IMG/VR virus record: IMGVR_UViG_3300006919_000627
Coordinates: 1-20,205 of that record
DNA length: 20,205 nucleotides
Direction: 5' to 3' (one strand)
Origin: a virus
Shown: in pieces, positions 7,158 through 16,145 of the stretch
Position numbering within the stretch: the stretch's first letter is position 1
Layout: each line of letters opens with the position of its first letter
Translations under genes and position numbers: made by a program
Notes under the pieces: model-generated
Databases searched by the model: none
What the model saw: only the letters and a program-made list of their open reading frames with translations
Told to the model about the DNA's origin: nothing

Positions 7158-10100
7158 TTATAGACCTGATCCTTCAGTAATGTTTAAGTCGATAGCAATA
7201 ATACCTAGACTAGCATCGAAGTTATCGAGGGTGTAATTAAAGTTAATATTATTATTAGAGCTAAATATATCACTAGTAGGTGAAACATCTAGATGAGTTA
7301 TATCGTAGTTACTCCATTCAATGCTTCCAACAGCTATCGCACTACCGTCTGGTTCGACTCTTAGAACATTTACAAGTACCTCGTCGTTACCGCTAACATT
7401 ATAAAGGTTTAGGTTTACAAAGCCGCCTGCTAAGTCACCTGTAGTAATTGAAGTAGAAGAAGGAGAAGATGAAGGTGTTGCAGTTATCTTATATTCTATA
7501 TCATTATTATTTTCCTGTACACCTATGTTAGGGTATATTCTAATTCTTAGTTGGAACGTTCCGGCTGTACTAGGTGTAGGTGTCATAGTAGGAGTTGGTG
7601 TTGGTGTAGCACTTACTGGTGGCTGCTCAGTTGGTGTTGGTGTTGGAGTCATAGTTGAGGTAGGAGTAGGTGTAGGAGTAGGAAGAACAGCGGACGAAGA
7701 TACATAAGCTATATCTACTATATTTTCTATCGCATCAACATATTTAAATGAGTTATTAATATTTAATTCTCCGTTTGAAATGTCTATCTTACTACCTGAA
7801 AATTCTCCGTCGTATTTAGCTTGTTCGTGACTATGTAAAAAGCTGGCTGCGAATCCACCAGATGTCATATAGAACTCTGTGTATGATGATGAATACTGGT
7901 TTCTACCGCCAAATGCTCCTCCTTCACTCCCTGTAGTCTCTTGTATGCTTATTGATTGAGAAAATTCATTATGTCTTTCAGTAGTAGGTTCTACCTGCTT
8001 TATTTTGTTTCTTTCAAGAAGGTGAGGCTTTATTACAAGTCCGGTATTTACGTTACTTCTTGCTGGTAAGAAATCTATTACTGTTTTAAAAAGTAGATTA
8101 TCGTAATACTTTAATAATCTTGAAAATGCATTTAGATCGTACTTACTTGTGTCAGTAGTAGCAGGTAGATACTCCTCTGCTTTATTTATTAAAGCTTCAT
8201 AGCTACTTGAATATGCATACCCAGGATCTCCTAATATGGAATCTATATCGAAAGAAGCTGCACTTGAAGATGTTATTATTATATCATTGACTTCATCTGT
8301 AGGAGAAAAACCTACCTGGATAGTGTTTAAATCTTTTGAGTATTTGTCACTATCTTGAGTAATGTTTACATATCTTGAAAGAGTAGTACCCTCTATACTA
8401 CCTGTATCACTTATTCTTATTTTACCTAGAGATGCTGTAGTATACTGTAATGGTCCTAGATTATAACTTCCTGATACACTCCCGCCTAGTTGTAAAACGT
8501 TTATACCGGAATGTGAACCAGATGAGTAGAAAGACGGTATACCGAAAGTACTTAATAAAGCTCTCATTCCTCTATCAGTACCTTTGCTCTTTAATAGTAG
8601 AGGTAAATTGTGGTATACTCTCTTATAAATCTGTTTTCTGTAATTTTCTTGAGATGTTACTGTATTTGATCCACTAACAACTTCAACTGGTAAAGTTGAG
8701 GAGTTACCTTCACTTCCAGTTAGGTACGTTTGACCAGTAAACATTTCAAATAGTTCTTGAGTAGACTTATTACTGTTGTATAGTTTTACTCCGAAATTTT
8801 TTAAAGCATCATCAATAAGATCTTTTGATATACCAAAGTCAAGTCTGTTATCAGAATTATACTTATCTGTAACGTTCTTTGCATAGATCCACAAGTTGTC
8901 AAAATGTTGAGCTACCATGTGAATGAAAGTAGTATACTTAACGTTACTAGGATCTTCTCTTAAGAATTCTGGTACTGTATTAATTAGTTGGTTAGGATTA
9001 GTATTATCGAAGTCAGAAGCTGATATAAGCTGACTGTTATACCATGAACCTGTTGCAGATCCTATTACCGGTATATAGGGTTTATCGTTACCTGTTTTTG
9101 GCCAGCTATAAGAGCTTGATTCATAGTATAGAAATCTATCATAATGATCAAAATTAGAAAGTACAGTATTGATTAAATTATCGTAGTGTTCTACACTTGC
9201 GGTAGAATAACTACCTGCTAGTCTTATGTCATTACTTGAAGACTGGTAGCTGTTAATTAAGTCAAGCTTATACTTAAAGTTTCTTAATCTTTCTTCAGCA
9301 GAACTAAAATTGATAAAAGAGTTATAATCTGAATGATCTATAGATAAAGAAGCTCCTTTTTCTTCGAATAAAGACTTTACTTCATAATATGAATTAGTAA
9401 CCGGATAGCTAAATGCTTCATCTATACTTAAGTACTGGGTTGGGCTTGAAGTACCTTTACCTTCCTGTATGTTAAAGTTAGGTCCTTTTAAATATTTAAT
9501 TTTTGGCTCAGCTAAAATTATTTCAGAGTCTACCTTATATGCAATTGAATCGTTAACTTGAGAGTTAATACTCAATTGTTGTTTAACTAATATATCGCTA
9601 GGAAGTTGGTTGTATAGTTTTACTACAACCGAGGTATCTTCTTTATAGTCTAAAGTATCTATATTAGTACAGAGTAGTAATCTATTCTTACCTAAATTAA
9701 GATAGAATGTTTCTGCGTCTGATTCGCTAAGAGAAGTTTTAATTTCTGCTGTACTAGTTTCTACTGATTCTCTACTTGCTTTCGTAGTAACTAGTCTTAG
9801 CTCTTTTCTATCAGGAGATATTTCTTCTATGAAAAACTTTAATTTAGAATTATCTTGAGTGTAGTAATCGTTTAAAAAGTTATAGTAAAGGTATACATCA
9901 CCTGCTTCATACCCTCCAAGTTTAACGTCATCTTCTGTTCTTAGAGTTAATGTAGATAAGCTATTATTTAGAGTAGACTCACTATCTTGATTTGATCTAA
10001 AATTAGTATAGTTGTTTATAGATTTAAGTAACCTACCGTCTAAAGTGTAGTAATGAAGCTCAATAAAATTTGAAAATTGATTAAAGGTACTGTTAACTTT

Positions 10101-10196
10101 AAAGTCCTGTAGCAGCTCGCTATCAGCTGAACTAAAGCTATCTATCTGAATTATCTCAGACGGCTGTACTGGTATAAAGTTATAGTTATACTTCAT
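7158..10196 (-). CDS. Large tail/baseplate structural protein with a C-terminal Thr-Pro linker and extra domain
   Basis: At 1012 residues this is the largest protein in the window. The main body (1 to about 830) includes FIHMVAQHFDNLWIYAKN and, at about 520-550, KRVYHNLPLLLKSKGTDRGM. The latter is a Leu-Lys-x-KGT-x-RG-like element that recalls tail proteins of the P2 gpI type and large baseplate-associated proteins of T4-like marine phages. A Thr-Pro linker follows (about 838-875), then a C-terminal domain of about 135 residues with a beta-strand pattern. The linker and extra domain look like an addition to a conserved core. Its position downstream of gp25 and gp6 suggests the place taken by gp7 and its neighbours in T4, but I cannot show homology to gp7. 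The start follows the upstream stop by 12 bases. Confidence 0.75.
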   Translation of the reverse strand: MKYNYNFIPVQPSEIIQIDSFSSADSELLQDFKVNSTFNQFSNFIELHYYTLDGRLLKSINNYTNFRSNQDSESTLNNSLSTLTLRTEDDVKLGGYEAGDVYLYYNFLNDYYTQDNSKLKFFIEEISPDRKELRLVTTKASRESVETSTAEIKTSLSESDAETFYLNLGKNRLLLCTNIDTLDYKEDTSVVVKLYNQLPSDILVKQQLSINSQVNDSIAYKVDSEIILAEPKIKYLKGPNFNIQEGKGTSSPTQYLSIDEAFSYPVTNSYYEVKSLFEEKGASLSIDHSDYNSFINFSSAEERLRNFKYKLDLINSYQSSSNDIRLAGSYSTASVEHYDNLINTVLSNFDHYDRFLYYESSSYSWPKTGNDKPYIPVIGSATGSWYNSQLISASDFDNTNPNQLINTVPEFLREDPSNVKYTTFIHMVAQHFDNLWIYAKNVTDKYNSDNRLDFGISKDLIDDALKNFGVKLYNSNKSTQELFEMFTGQTYLTGSEGNSSTLPVEVVSGSNTVTSQENYRKQIYKRVYHNLPLLLKSKGTDRGMRALLSTFGIPSFYSSGSHSGINVLQLGGSVSGSYNLGPLQYTTASLGKIRISDTGSIEGTTLSRYVNITQDSDKYSKDLNTIQVGFSPTDEVNDIIITSSSAASFDIDSILGDPGYAYSSSYEALINKAEEYLPATTDTSKYDLNAFSRLLKYYDNLLFKTVIDFLPARSNVNTGLVIKPHLLERNKIKQVEPTTERHNEFSQSISIQETTGSEGGAFGGRNQYSSSYTEFYMTSGGFAASFLHSHEQAKYDGEFSGSKIDISNGELNINNSFKYVDAIENIVDIAYVSSSAVLPTPTPTPTSTMTPTPTPTEQPPVSATPTPTPTMTPTPSTAGTFQLRIRIYPNIGVQENNNDIEYKITATPSSSPSSTSITTGDLAGGFVNLNLYNVSGNDEVLVNVLRVEPDGSAIAVGSIEWSNYDITHLDVSPTSDIFSSNNNINFNYTLDNFDASLGIIAIDLNITEGSGL
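7570..7682 (-). repeat. Thr-Pro linker in the large structural protein
   Basis: About 38 residues of P-T-P-T units, broken by Met, Glu-Gln and Val-Ser-Ala, join the core to a C-terminal beta-type domain. It lacks the Asn-rich T-N-T-P units of the fibre stalk. Confidence 0.8.
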
Positions 10197-10208
10197 TTGA
10201 ATTCTCTA

Positions 10209-10850
10209 TTAACAGCTTGCTAATGATTGTACTTGTCCTCCAGCATTAACTGCAACTGATTTAGTTTCTGGTCCTGAACCAAAGTTTCCGCTATAACTTA
10301 GATATCCACCGTTAACAGGTGACCCTGAAATTTTAAGTACATCGTTCACTTCTGGGTAGTTATTGCTTTGCCCATTACCTGAGTCTTTATGTATGTCTAG
10401 AGTTCTATTATAAGCTCCATCAGCAACTACACCACATGCTGTTGACGCATCTGCATCTCCTCCACTAGAAGTTAGGTTACTACTTACTGAGAAGAAATTA
10501 CTATTGCTAAAGACAGCTAAGTTTGTAGGTGTTGGTGTATTAGTAGGTGTAGCTGTAGGTGTTGGGAATACCCAAGTAGCAAATGCTTGTTCGCCATCAC
10601 ATGTTCCGTTCTCTACCTCTACGATAGATCTTGTAACATCGTTATCATCTATTCTTACATTTATTCCTGCGTCTAGAGATGCTTTAGAAATACCTGTTGG
10701 TGAGTTTACATAACCACCACTTCCACTAAGGTAAATTGAACCTGAGGATGGGTTACCATCTGCTAGTGGAGCTTTTACTATCTTATAGGTAGTATCTGAT
10801 TGGTGTGCGTTTCCAAAATTAGCTCCGTTAAAATCTTTGTACTGTGCCAT
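10209..10850 (-). CDS. Small virion protein with Thr-Pro linker and a fibre-type tip domain
   Basis: The 213-residue protein has an N-terminal domain (1-93) beginning MAQYKDFNGANFGNAHQ, a short Thr-Pro linker (about 94-109) and a C-terminal domain (110-213). That domain contains SSGGDADASTAC, NYPEVNDVLKI and NGGYLSYSG. It aligns with residues about 630-730 of the long fibre at 865-3738, which has [24 protein letters not shown] and GGGYVSYV in the same order. It therefore shares a module with a fibre encoded about 7 kb away. It is probably displayed on the baseplate or tail, perhaps as a receptor-binding or decoration protein. The gene is 12 bases upstream of the large structural gene and 1 base downstream of the small coiled-coil gene. 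Confidence 0.75.
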   Translation of the reverse strand: MAQYKDFNGANFGNAHQSDTTYKIVKAPLADGNPSSGSIYLSGSGGYVNSPTGISKASLDAGINVRIDDNDVTRSIVEVENGTCDGEQAFATWVFPTPTATPTNTPTPTNLAVFSNSNFFSVSSNLTSSGGDADASTACGVVADGAYNRTLDIHKDSGNGQSNNYPEVNDVLKISGSPVNGGYLSYSGNFGSGPETKSVAVNAGGQVQSLASC

Positions 10851-10851
10851 T

Positions 10852-11202
10852 TTATATTGTATTTACGTTTGAAAGTTGTTGTTCTAATTCTTCAATAGTT
10901 TCGTTAGCTTGTAAAATTTGCTCTCTTAAATTAGTTATTTCGTCAAGAAGAGGTTGTATATCACTATTATCTTTTTCGAAAGTTACTAGTTTAGAGCTCT
11001 CTTCTATTAAAGTAGTATGAGATGACTCCCCTTCTAGAGGAATATCCATATAAAGTTTATCGTATAGTCTAAATAATTCAAAGACTGTATCAGTTTCTAC
11101 TTCATCAACAGGTTGAATAAAAGTTGTAAACTCTCTCGAAATTACTTTTTCAAGTTCGTTTTTTTGTATAGCTGTCTTTTGTATACTTATTTTTTTAGCC
11201 AT
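10852..11202 (-). CDS. Small coiled-coil virion-associated protein
   Basis: I prefer the ATG at 11202 (116 residues, MAKKISIQKTAIQKNELE). A frame three codons longer opens with TTG at 11211, but TTG is a poor start beside a good ATG. The C-terminal third (about 80-113) is a strong heptad-like coiled coil, ending EQILQANETIEELEQQLSNV. The middle is acidic. The start overlaps the end of the upstream gene by 8 bases. Its small size, coiled coil and place among baseplate genes suggest a connector, chaperone or fibre-attachment protein, but no family is recognised. Confidence 0.7.
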   Translation of the reverse strand: MAKKISIQKTAIQKNELEKVISREFTTFIQPVDEVETDTVFELFRLYDKLYMDIPLEGESSHTTLIEESSKLVTFEKDNSDIQPLLDEITNLREQILQANETIEELEQQLSNVNTI

Positions 11203-12331
11203 TTCTAACAACTTTAAAACTTATATTATTATCTATGACTGTATTAGTGCCGTCTAATTCTGTTTTTATCAAAACTCTATAATGCCTTTCTGGTTGAAGA
11301 ACGTCCATGTATACGTCGAAAAAAGGACCTGTTGCATCGCAGCTTATTTTTGTATACGAAGTGTCAAAAGGAATAATCATTTCTTCTGTAAATTCATCTC
11401 TTATACCCCAGTAAGATGCTGTTGGTAAAGCGTAATTTGTAGTATATGAGGAACCAGTAGTAAACGTTCTTGTAGGGTACTTCGGACGTGCTTTTAATCT
11501 AAATCTTTGTTTTCCTTCGTCTACATACTTTCCTTTATTATTAGTTATATTTATAAAACTTTCATCGGTATTTAGCAGTGAAAGAGAACCCGTTGAGTAA
11601 GAACTATCATCCCACTTAAATTCAACATAAGGAGGGTAGATGGTATTAGTATCGTTACTATAATACTTAAGACGAGTATAAGAAGAAGTTGAAAATTCTA
11701 AACTATCTTGAAGCTTTACTATGTACCCGTTATTGTTGATAGACTCACTGTAGTGAAGTGTAACAGCATTGGTTATATTAATGTCTACATCATGATCATC
11801 TCCTACGTTATAAAGTTTAGAAGATTCTAAATTAACTCCTGCAGAACCGGTATACCACGCTCCTCCACCGCCGTAACCGAGTGAACCGGTAGGGCTATAT
11901 GATGATGTTACGTTAGCAGGAACAGAGGTATATACTGGTGTGGTCCATTTAGTACTGTTCGCATTTTCATACCCTGTAGGGAAAGACCATGCAACACCTG
12001 AGTTATCTACTGGTACGTCTCCATACTTACCTACTCCCGGTGTATAGCTATCATATATCGGATAAGAATATAGAGTGTAGGCTTGAGGAAGTTCGTATGC
12101 TGAAGCTAAGGATAAGTGTAGTGAAGCAGTAAAAAGATTAGCTCCTACTTTATTATTAATAGTTGACTGTATGTCTTCTGTTTTAACTTTTACTATTATT
12201 CTAGAAGCTTGCCCTACTCCTGCTACAGGGTAGCCTCCGATTTCATTTATTTCATCTAAACCAGCGTTACCTGTAATATTTTCTGTGAATATAAAAGTAT
12301 CGTTTTCGGGAAAAATTCTATATATTGCCAT
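11195..12331 (-). CDS. Beta-rich structural protein next to gp6
   Basis: The 378-residue protein begins MAIYRIFPENDTFIF and is very rich in Tyr, Thr, Ser and Gly. Alternating hydrophobic patterns suggest beta sandwiches. A PPYVEFKWDDSSYSTGS segment lies at about 232-248, and a glycine run (GYGGGGAWYTGS) near 152-163. The start is one base after the gp6 stop, so the two are probably co-translated. In T4-like phages the slot after gp6 is taken by other baseplate wedge proteins, which makes a baseplate or fibre-attachment role likely. I cannot name the T4 counterpart. Confidence 0.7.
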   Translation of the reverse strand: MAIYRIFPENDTFIFTENITGNAGLDEINEIGGYPVAGVGQASRIIVKVKTEDIQSTINNKVGANLFTASLHLSLASAYELPQAYTLYSYPIYDSYTPGVGKYGDVPVDNSGVAWSFPTGYENANSTKWTTPVYTSVPANVTSSYSPTGSLGYGGGGAWYTGSAGVNLESSKLYNVGDDHDVDINITNAVTLHYSESINNNGYIVKLQDSLEFSTSSYTRLKYYSNDTNTIYPPYVEFKWDDSSYSTGSLSLLNTDESFINITNNKGKYVDEGKQRFRLKARPKYPTRTFTTGSSYTTNYALPTASYWGIRDEFTEEMIIPFDTSYTKISCDATGPFFDVYMDVLQPERHYRVLIKTELDGTNTVIDNNISFKVVRNG

Positions 12332-12332
12332 T

Positions 12333-14138
12333 TTATATAATTGTTACTCGTCCTTTAATGTCTTGGTTAGGATATTTGATTTCGAAAATACAAGGATCAT
12401 ACGACGGGTAAACCGTATTATTTTTTGTAGCTCCTTCTATATCGTAAGCGTAAGCTGAGTAAGTTACTCCGGTGCTATCTTGTTTATTTGTTATTTTTAA
12501 ATTTTGTACTGTTTGTACGCCTTTTACTTTATCTAGAAGAGTATAAATACCTGCAATATTTATAGACTGGTTTATACTTCTTTTATCGATATTAAAAAAA
12601 TCTTTTAGAGCTACATTACACTGGTTGATAACATCTCTACCGGAGTAATTAGGTCTTAGTATAATATCGTATTCAATACCGATATTTACGATAAATGCAT
12701 CCTTTATATTAACAGAATCGGATACCATAATGTGTTCTGATAAATAAGTTTTAAGGTTATTTTTCAACTGTGAAGATGCTGTTATAAGTTTTTTATCTTT
12801 ATCATAAGCAAGTACATACAACCCTAATGCAAAAGGATTATAGTTTTGTACTGTATTAGGATCTATATTGCTATTTAAAATTTGCTCTTGTATTACTAGT
12901 GCTTTAGCAACGCTTCCGAATTGAGGGGGTAAAGAGAGAGCTCTAACAGCATAATCATTCAACGTCACTGTTCTACTTTGTTCGTTAAAAGCTCTTAAAG
13001 AGTTTTCTCTTAACTCCTCTACACTATCTCCATCTCTTCCACCTTCTGCTGCTTTTGGATTAGTAAATGTTAAAAAAGCACTTGATGTTCTAGATGAATC
13101 GCCGTTAGCTAATACATTAAAAGATATAGTATTTAGAGTGTCGGCAGGAATATTTGAGCTTACTCCTCCTCCTTTTAAGTACCTAACAGTAAGGTTTGAA
13201 TCAGGAGCTATTCCGTAAGATTTAGTATGTAAAAAGTTAGAAGGATCGTACGCCTTGTTAAACTTATCTCTTACATTGCTACTTTTTATAGTAGTTGGGT
13301 CAGGGAGTATAATTGAGTCGTCGCTATCGTTGGTTCCTGCTCCAAACTGGATTTGTAAATTACCGTTAGAGGTGAATCTACTCACAAACCTTCTCGGTAC
13401 TTTTTGTATAGCTAGATCACTAGAAGAGGAACCGGATACAAAAATAGTATCTTGTCCTAAATAATCTACTTCTGTCCATTCATTCCCTTCAGCATCTACT
13501 ATATCTAATATACCTACTATGTTAGAGTCTTGTACAGTTAAAGTTTTAAACTGTTCTACGGAATCTATAGAAAAATTAGTTGTCACTATTTCACTTGAAA
13601 ATACATCTACATTTTTTACAAGTTTATATTCTGATGGGTTACCGCTGTCTAAACTATGGATAGTTACTTCAGTTGGATCGTAGGAGCTTGAAAATTGGAA
13701 ATCAACTCTACTATCTATTAAAAATTTAGTCTGAGATGAATCGGTTGAAGTGATTGTAGAGTTTTGAGGTATTATAGCAGCTTGATTCCATTTTGGTAAA
13801 TATGGACTTGATGAGTTAGCTTGTATAATTTGAGTTATTTGTAATTTAGTTGATGATACTCCTGTTGTTTTAGGTTTATAACCCATCATGTAGGCTAAAG
13901 AATATAAATTCTTTGGATCTTTTGCATGAGTTAAGAAAGTTTCTTGAAGCTGACTATCTTGGTAGAAAGATAGGATATCCCCTACATAGGATGCCATCTC
14001 TATAAACATCATTCCAGGTGAAGTAGGAGAAAAGTCATTATAGGTATTAGGAAAGTAGTTCTTTGTATACTCTATTAGTTGTGATCTAAAGTCATTAAAT
14101 CCTCTATTTACGTATTTTATTTCTCTATCTTGAGCCAT
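12333..14138 (-). CDS. gp6: Baseplate wedge protein gp6-like (baseplate J family)
   Basis: The 601-residue protein matches the gp6/baseplate-J type. Diagnostic is the N-terminal block at about residues 35-90: NDFSPTSPGMMFIEMASYVG, then DILSFYQDSQLQETF and LAYMMGYKP. This is the typical opening of wedge protein gp6 in T4-like phages. In T4, gp6 forms the continuous ring of the inner baseplate and binds gp25, gp53 and gp7. The stop codon of gp25 and the start of this gene overlap by one base. Later segments such as AKALVIQEQILNSNIDPN and NYSGRDVINQCNVALKDFF fit the conserved C-terminal half. The length is close to that of T4 gp6. The start lacks a Shine-Dalgarno sequence. Confidence 0.9.
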   Translation of the reverse strand: MAQDREIKYVNRGFNDFRSQLIEYTKNYFPNTYNDFSPTSPGMMFIEMASYVGDILSFYQDSQLQETFLTHAKDPKNLYSLAYMMGYKPKTTGVSSTKLQITQIIQANSSSPYLPKWNQAAIIPQNSTITSTDSSQTKFLIDSRVDFQFSSSYDPTEVTIHSLDSGNPSEYKLVKNVDVFSSEIVTTNFSIDSVEQFKTLTVQDSNIVGILDIVDAEGNEWTEVDYLGQDTIFVSGSSSSDLAIQKVPRRFVSRFTSNGNLQIQFGAGTNDSDDSIILPDPTTIKSSNVRDKFNKAYDPSNFLHTKSYGIAPDSNLTVRYLKGGGVSSNIPADTLNTISFNVLANGDSSRTSSAFLTFTNPKAAEGGRDGDSVEELRENSLRAFNEQSRTVTLNDYAVRALSLPPQFGSVAKALVIQEQILNSNIDPNTVQNYNPFALGLYVLAYDKDKKLITASSQLKNNLKTYLSEHIMVSDSVNIKDAFIVNIGIEYDIILRPNYSGRDVINQCNVALKDFFNIDKRSINQSINIAGIYTLLDKVKGVQTVQNLKITNKQDSTGVTYSAYAYDIEGATKNNTVYPSYDPCIFEIKYPNQDIKGRVTII

Positions 14139-14548
14139 TATTGATCTATATTTATTAGGATTTCGTCTTGAATACTAGAGTTTATAATCTTATATTTAAG
14201 GTACACTCTAAGTGTGTTATTATCTGGGTCGCCAGATATCTCAAATGATGTTTTTTTAACTCTAGGAAAAAATGTCCCTATTTCTGATATTATACGTGCT
14301 TTTAATTCTATGATTGTATCTTCTGATACATTATCAAAAAGAAGTAACCTTATGTCTGAACCAAATAAAGGGTTAAGGTATCTCTCTCCTTTGTTTGTAA
14401 GAAAGTAATTTATCAAATTAGCTTTTATTGCTTCTTTTGTGGTATAGGTAGTGTTAAAGACGGCGTTACCAGAAAAGGGTAGATTTACACCTACACCTAC
14501 TGATGTTCTTATATCTAACGGGTCTTTTTGTTCAAACCTTACTATCAT
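14138..14548 (-). CDS. gp25: Baseplate wedge subunit gp25 (GPW/gp25 family)
   Basis: The 136-residue protein carries the hallmark of the family, LINYFLTNKGERYLNPLFGS followed by DIRLLLFD (residues 45-72). The N-terminal half includes VGVGVNLPFSGNAVFNTTYT. gp25 is a lysozyme-like but non-enzymatic wedge protein that helps start sheath assembly. Its length equals that of typical family members. It lies immediately upstream of gp6 with a one-base overlap, and the two proteins contact each other in the particle. The start follows the upstream stop by 3 bases. Confidence 0.93.
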   Translation of the reverse strand: MIVRFEQKDPLDIRTSVGVGVNLPFSGNAVFNTTYTTKEAIKANLINYFLTNKGERYLNPLFGSDIRLLLFDNVSEDTIIELKARIISEIGTFFPRVKKTSFEISGDPDNNTLRVYLKYKIINSSIQDEILINIDQ

Positions 14549-14551
14549 ATA

Positions 14552-14962
14552 TTATCGTCCTTGTCTATCTTTTTCGTATGATTTATCCAGTATAGACTTC
14601 GCTTTACTTACAAAATCTAATTTAGATATATCTATGCCTGGCATAGGTCCAGAGTTTTCAGTTAATCCCATACCGGATGCTATATTTGAAGCAAAATTTG
14701 GTTTCGTAGGTCCAGGATTGTTTATCATGTTATTATAATCTTGACTTGACATTTCTTGTCTTGTAGATTCTAGCATAGCATCTAGAGAGGCGCTTTTACC
14801 AGTTGACCATCTTTTAGGTTGGTTTTTTGGTACCTCTTTATAGGTAGCTTGCTGCGGAGTACTAGCTATTTTTACTGCTTCGGAGATTACGTCTTGTAAC
14901 TCTTCCTTAACAGCTGCTCTTACTTCTTCTCGTATGATTTTTCTTAATTGATCGAGTTTCAT
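14552..14962 (-). CDS. Small helical protein with KLDQLRKIIREEV N-terminus
   Basis: The 136-residue protein begins with a strongly amphipathic helix, MKLDQLRKIIREEVRAAVKE, continuing ELQDVISEAVKIAS. Similar openings occur in several small proteins of T4-like marine phages, some near capsid or baseplate genes. The rest is Pro, Ser and Asn-rich and probably flexible (about 45-115), with a second helix near the C-terminus (KLDFVSKAKSILDKSYEKD). It sits between the coiled-coil structural gene and gp25, after a 43-base gap. I do not recognise a named family. An assembly or connector role is a guess from context. Confidence 0.7.
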   Translation of the reverse strand: MKLDQLRKIIREEVRAAVKEELQDVISEAVKIASTPQQATYKEVPKNQPKRWSTGKSASLDAMLESTRQEMSSQDYNNMINNPGPTKPNFASNIASGMGLTENSGPMPGIDISKLDFVSKAKSILDKSYEKDRQGR

Positions 14963-15005
14963 ATATATAAATAGTTAAGTTATGGAAGTTGTTTATAATT
15001 TTTTT

Positions 15006-16145
15006 TTACATTACTCTGTTTATCTGGTATTGGTTTGCACCAAACTCTCTTAATTCGTTTCGTATTTCATCATCGTCTAATCCTTTTGCAACTAGTTGTC
15101 TATACTTTTTCTGTACTTCTGGATACCTTCTGGTTTGTCTTTTAGGTTTGCTCGGTAGTGGCGTAGGGGTAACTACAGGTAAAGGAGTGGCGGTTGGGTT
15201 ATTGCTTGAGTCTTTACTGCTATCTTCATCTATAATACCTAAACCTAACTCTACTGTAGCTCTTTTCTTGAGTATATCATCTATTGATGAACCTGCTGAT
15301 TTTTCTACGGTAACGATATTATTTGCTTTTAGTTGATTAAGTCTAAATTTTACTTCGTCAACCAATATTTCTGGGCTACTGGCAAAAGATTTAGGACCTG
15401 TTAAAACAGTAATCCCTCTAAAGTCTATCGCAACTGCTTGTCTTCTAGCAGATATAGGAGGTGAGTCTGGATCTCTTAGTACCTTAATAGTGTATGTTTC
15501 GCCGCTTTCAGAGATAAATGTTATTCCTTTAACGTATATGTCATCAGTTTTAGATTGAACATCATCTATTATCTTTCTCCTTTCTTCATCAGTTAAATCC
15601 TGTTTAGAGTAACATGCATCTATAAGATCTTGAATAATAGTTACTAATGCTAAAATTGGAGCTATACTATTTTTTGTTGTAAGTACAGCAATTTTTATAG
15701 TCTCTTTTACCTCTTCTAAATCTTCTAATCTTTCTTCTGCTCTTCTAATTCTTTCTTCTAGTTTAGTTAGGTTAGTTGTTTTTTTAGCACCAGTAGGGGT
15801 ACCGGTTGTTCCTGTAATAGGGCTTGAGACAAAGTCAGGTCTAAGATGAAATTGAATGTCTAGGTATAATTTTAATGCTAATATAGCAGCATCTAACAGT
15901 AGAGGTAATTTCTGTATCCTGTCTATTACTTTTTGAACTCTATTAAGTGTCTTTTGTATAGTATCAAGTTTTTTTGTAAGTGCTTTAAGTTGTGCAGGAG
16001 GAGGGCAAGTTTTAGAGAGCTTGTTTAGAACGTCATTTACTATAGAAAAAACTCTAGATATTACTAACGCTCTAGCCATCCCTAGAACGGTTATTGCATA
16101 TTCAGCTAGCTTCGATTTCAATTTAGGTTTAAAAGTGTGTGGCAT
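15006..16145 (-). CDS. Coiled-coil virion protein with short Thr-Pro linker and basic helical tail
   Basis: The 379-residue protein has three visible parts. A helical N-terminal half (to about 190) contains coiled-coil stretches (KALTKKLDTIQKTLNRVQKV at about 54-73, and LEERIRRAEERLEDLEE). A central domain (about 200-285) includes SARRQAVAIDFRGITVLTGP. Then come an Asp/Ser-rich stretch, a short Pro-Thr linker (NPTATPLPVVTPTPLPSKPK, near 316-335) and a basic helical C-terminus (PEVQKKYRQLVAKGLDDDEI). It overlaps the end of the gp5-like hub gene by one base (TAATG). The central motif is familiar from structural proteins of T4-like marine phages, but the function is unknown. A hub or central-tail role fits the position. 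Confidence 0.7.
   Translation of the reverse strand: MPHTFKPKLKSKLAEYAITVLGMARALVISRVFSIVNDVLNKLSKTCPPPAQLKALTKKLDTIQKTLNRVQKVIDRIQKLPLLLDAAILALKLYLDIQFHLRPDFVSSPITGTTGTPTGAKKTTNLTKLEERIRRAEERLEDLEEVKETIKIAVLTTKNSIAPILALVTIIQDLIDACYSKQDLTDEERRKIIDDVQSKTDDIYVKGITFISESGETYTIKVLRDPDSPPISARRQAVAIDFRGITVLTGPKSFASSPEILVDEVKFRLNQLKANNIVTVEKSAGSSIDDILKKRATVELGLGIIDEDSSKDSSNNPTATPLPVVTPTPLPSKPKRQTRRYPEVQKKYRQLVAKGLDDDEIRNELREFGANQYQINRVM

Noticed and set aside
11203-11211. TTG start giving a 119-residue form of the coiled-coil protein
   Set aside because: An ATG three codons later gives the more typical MAKKI opening and the usual short overlap.
14963-15005. Terminator between the coiled-coil protein and the small helical protein
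   Set aside because: An A-run is present but no stem-loop precedes it on the transcribed strand.
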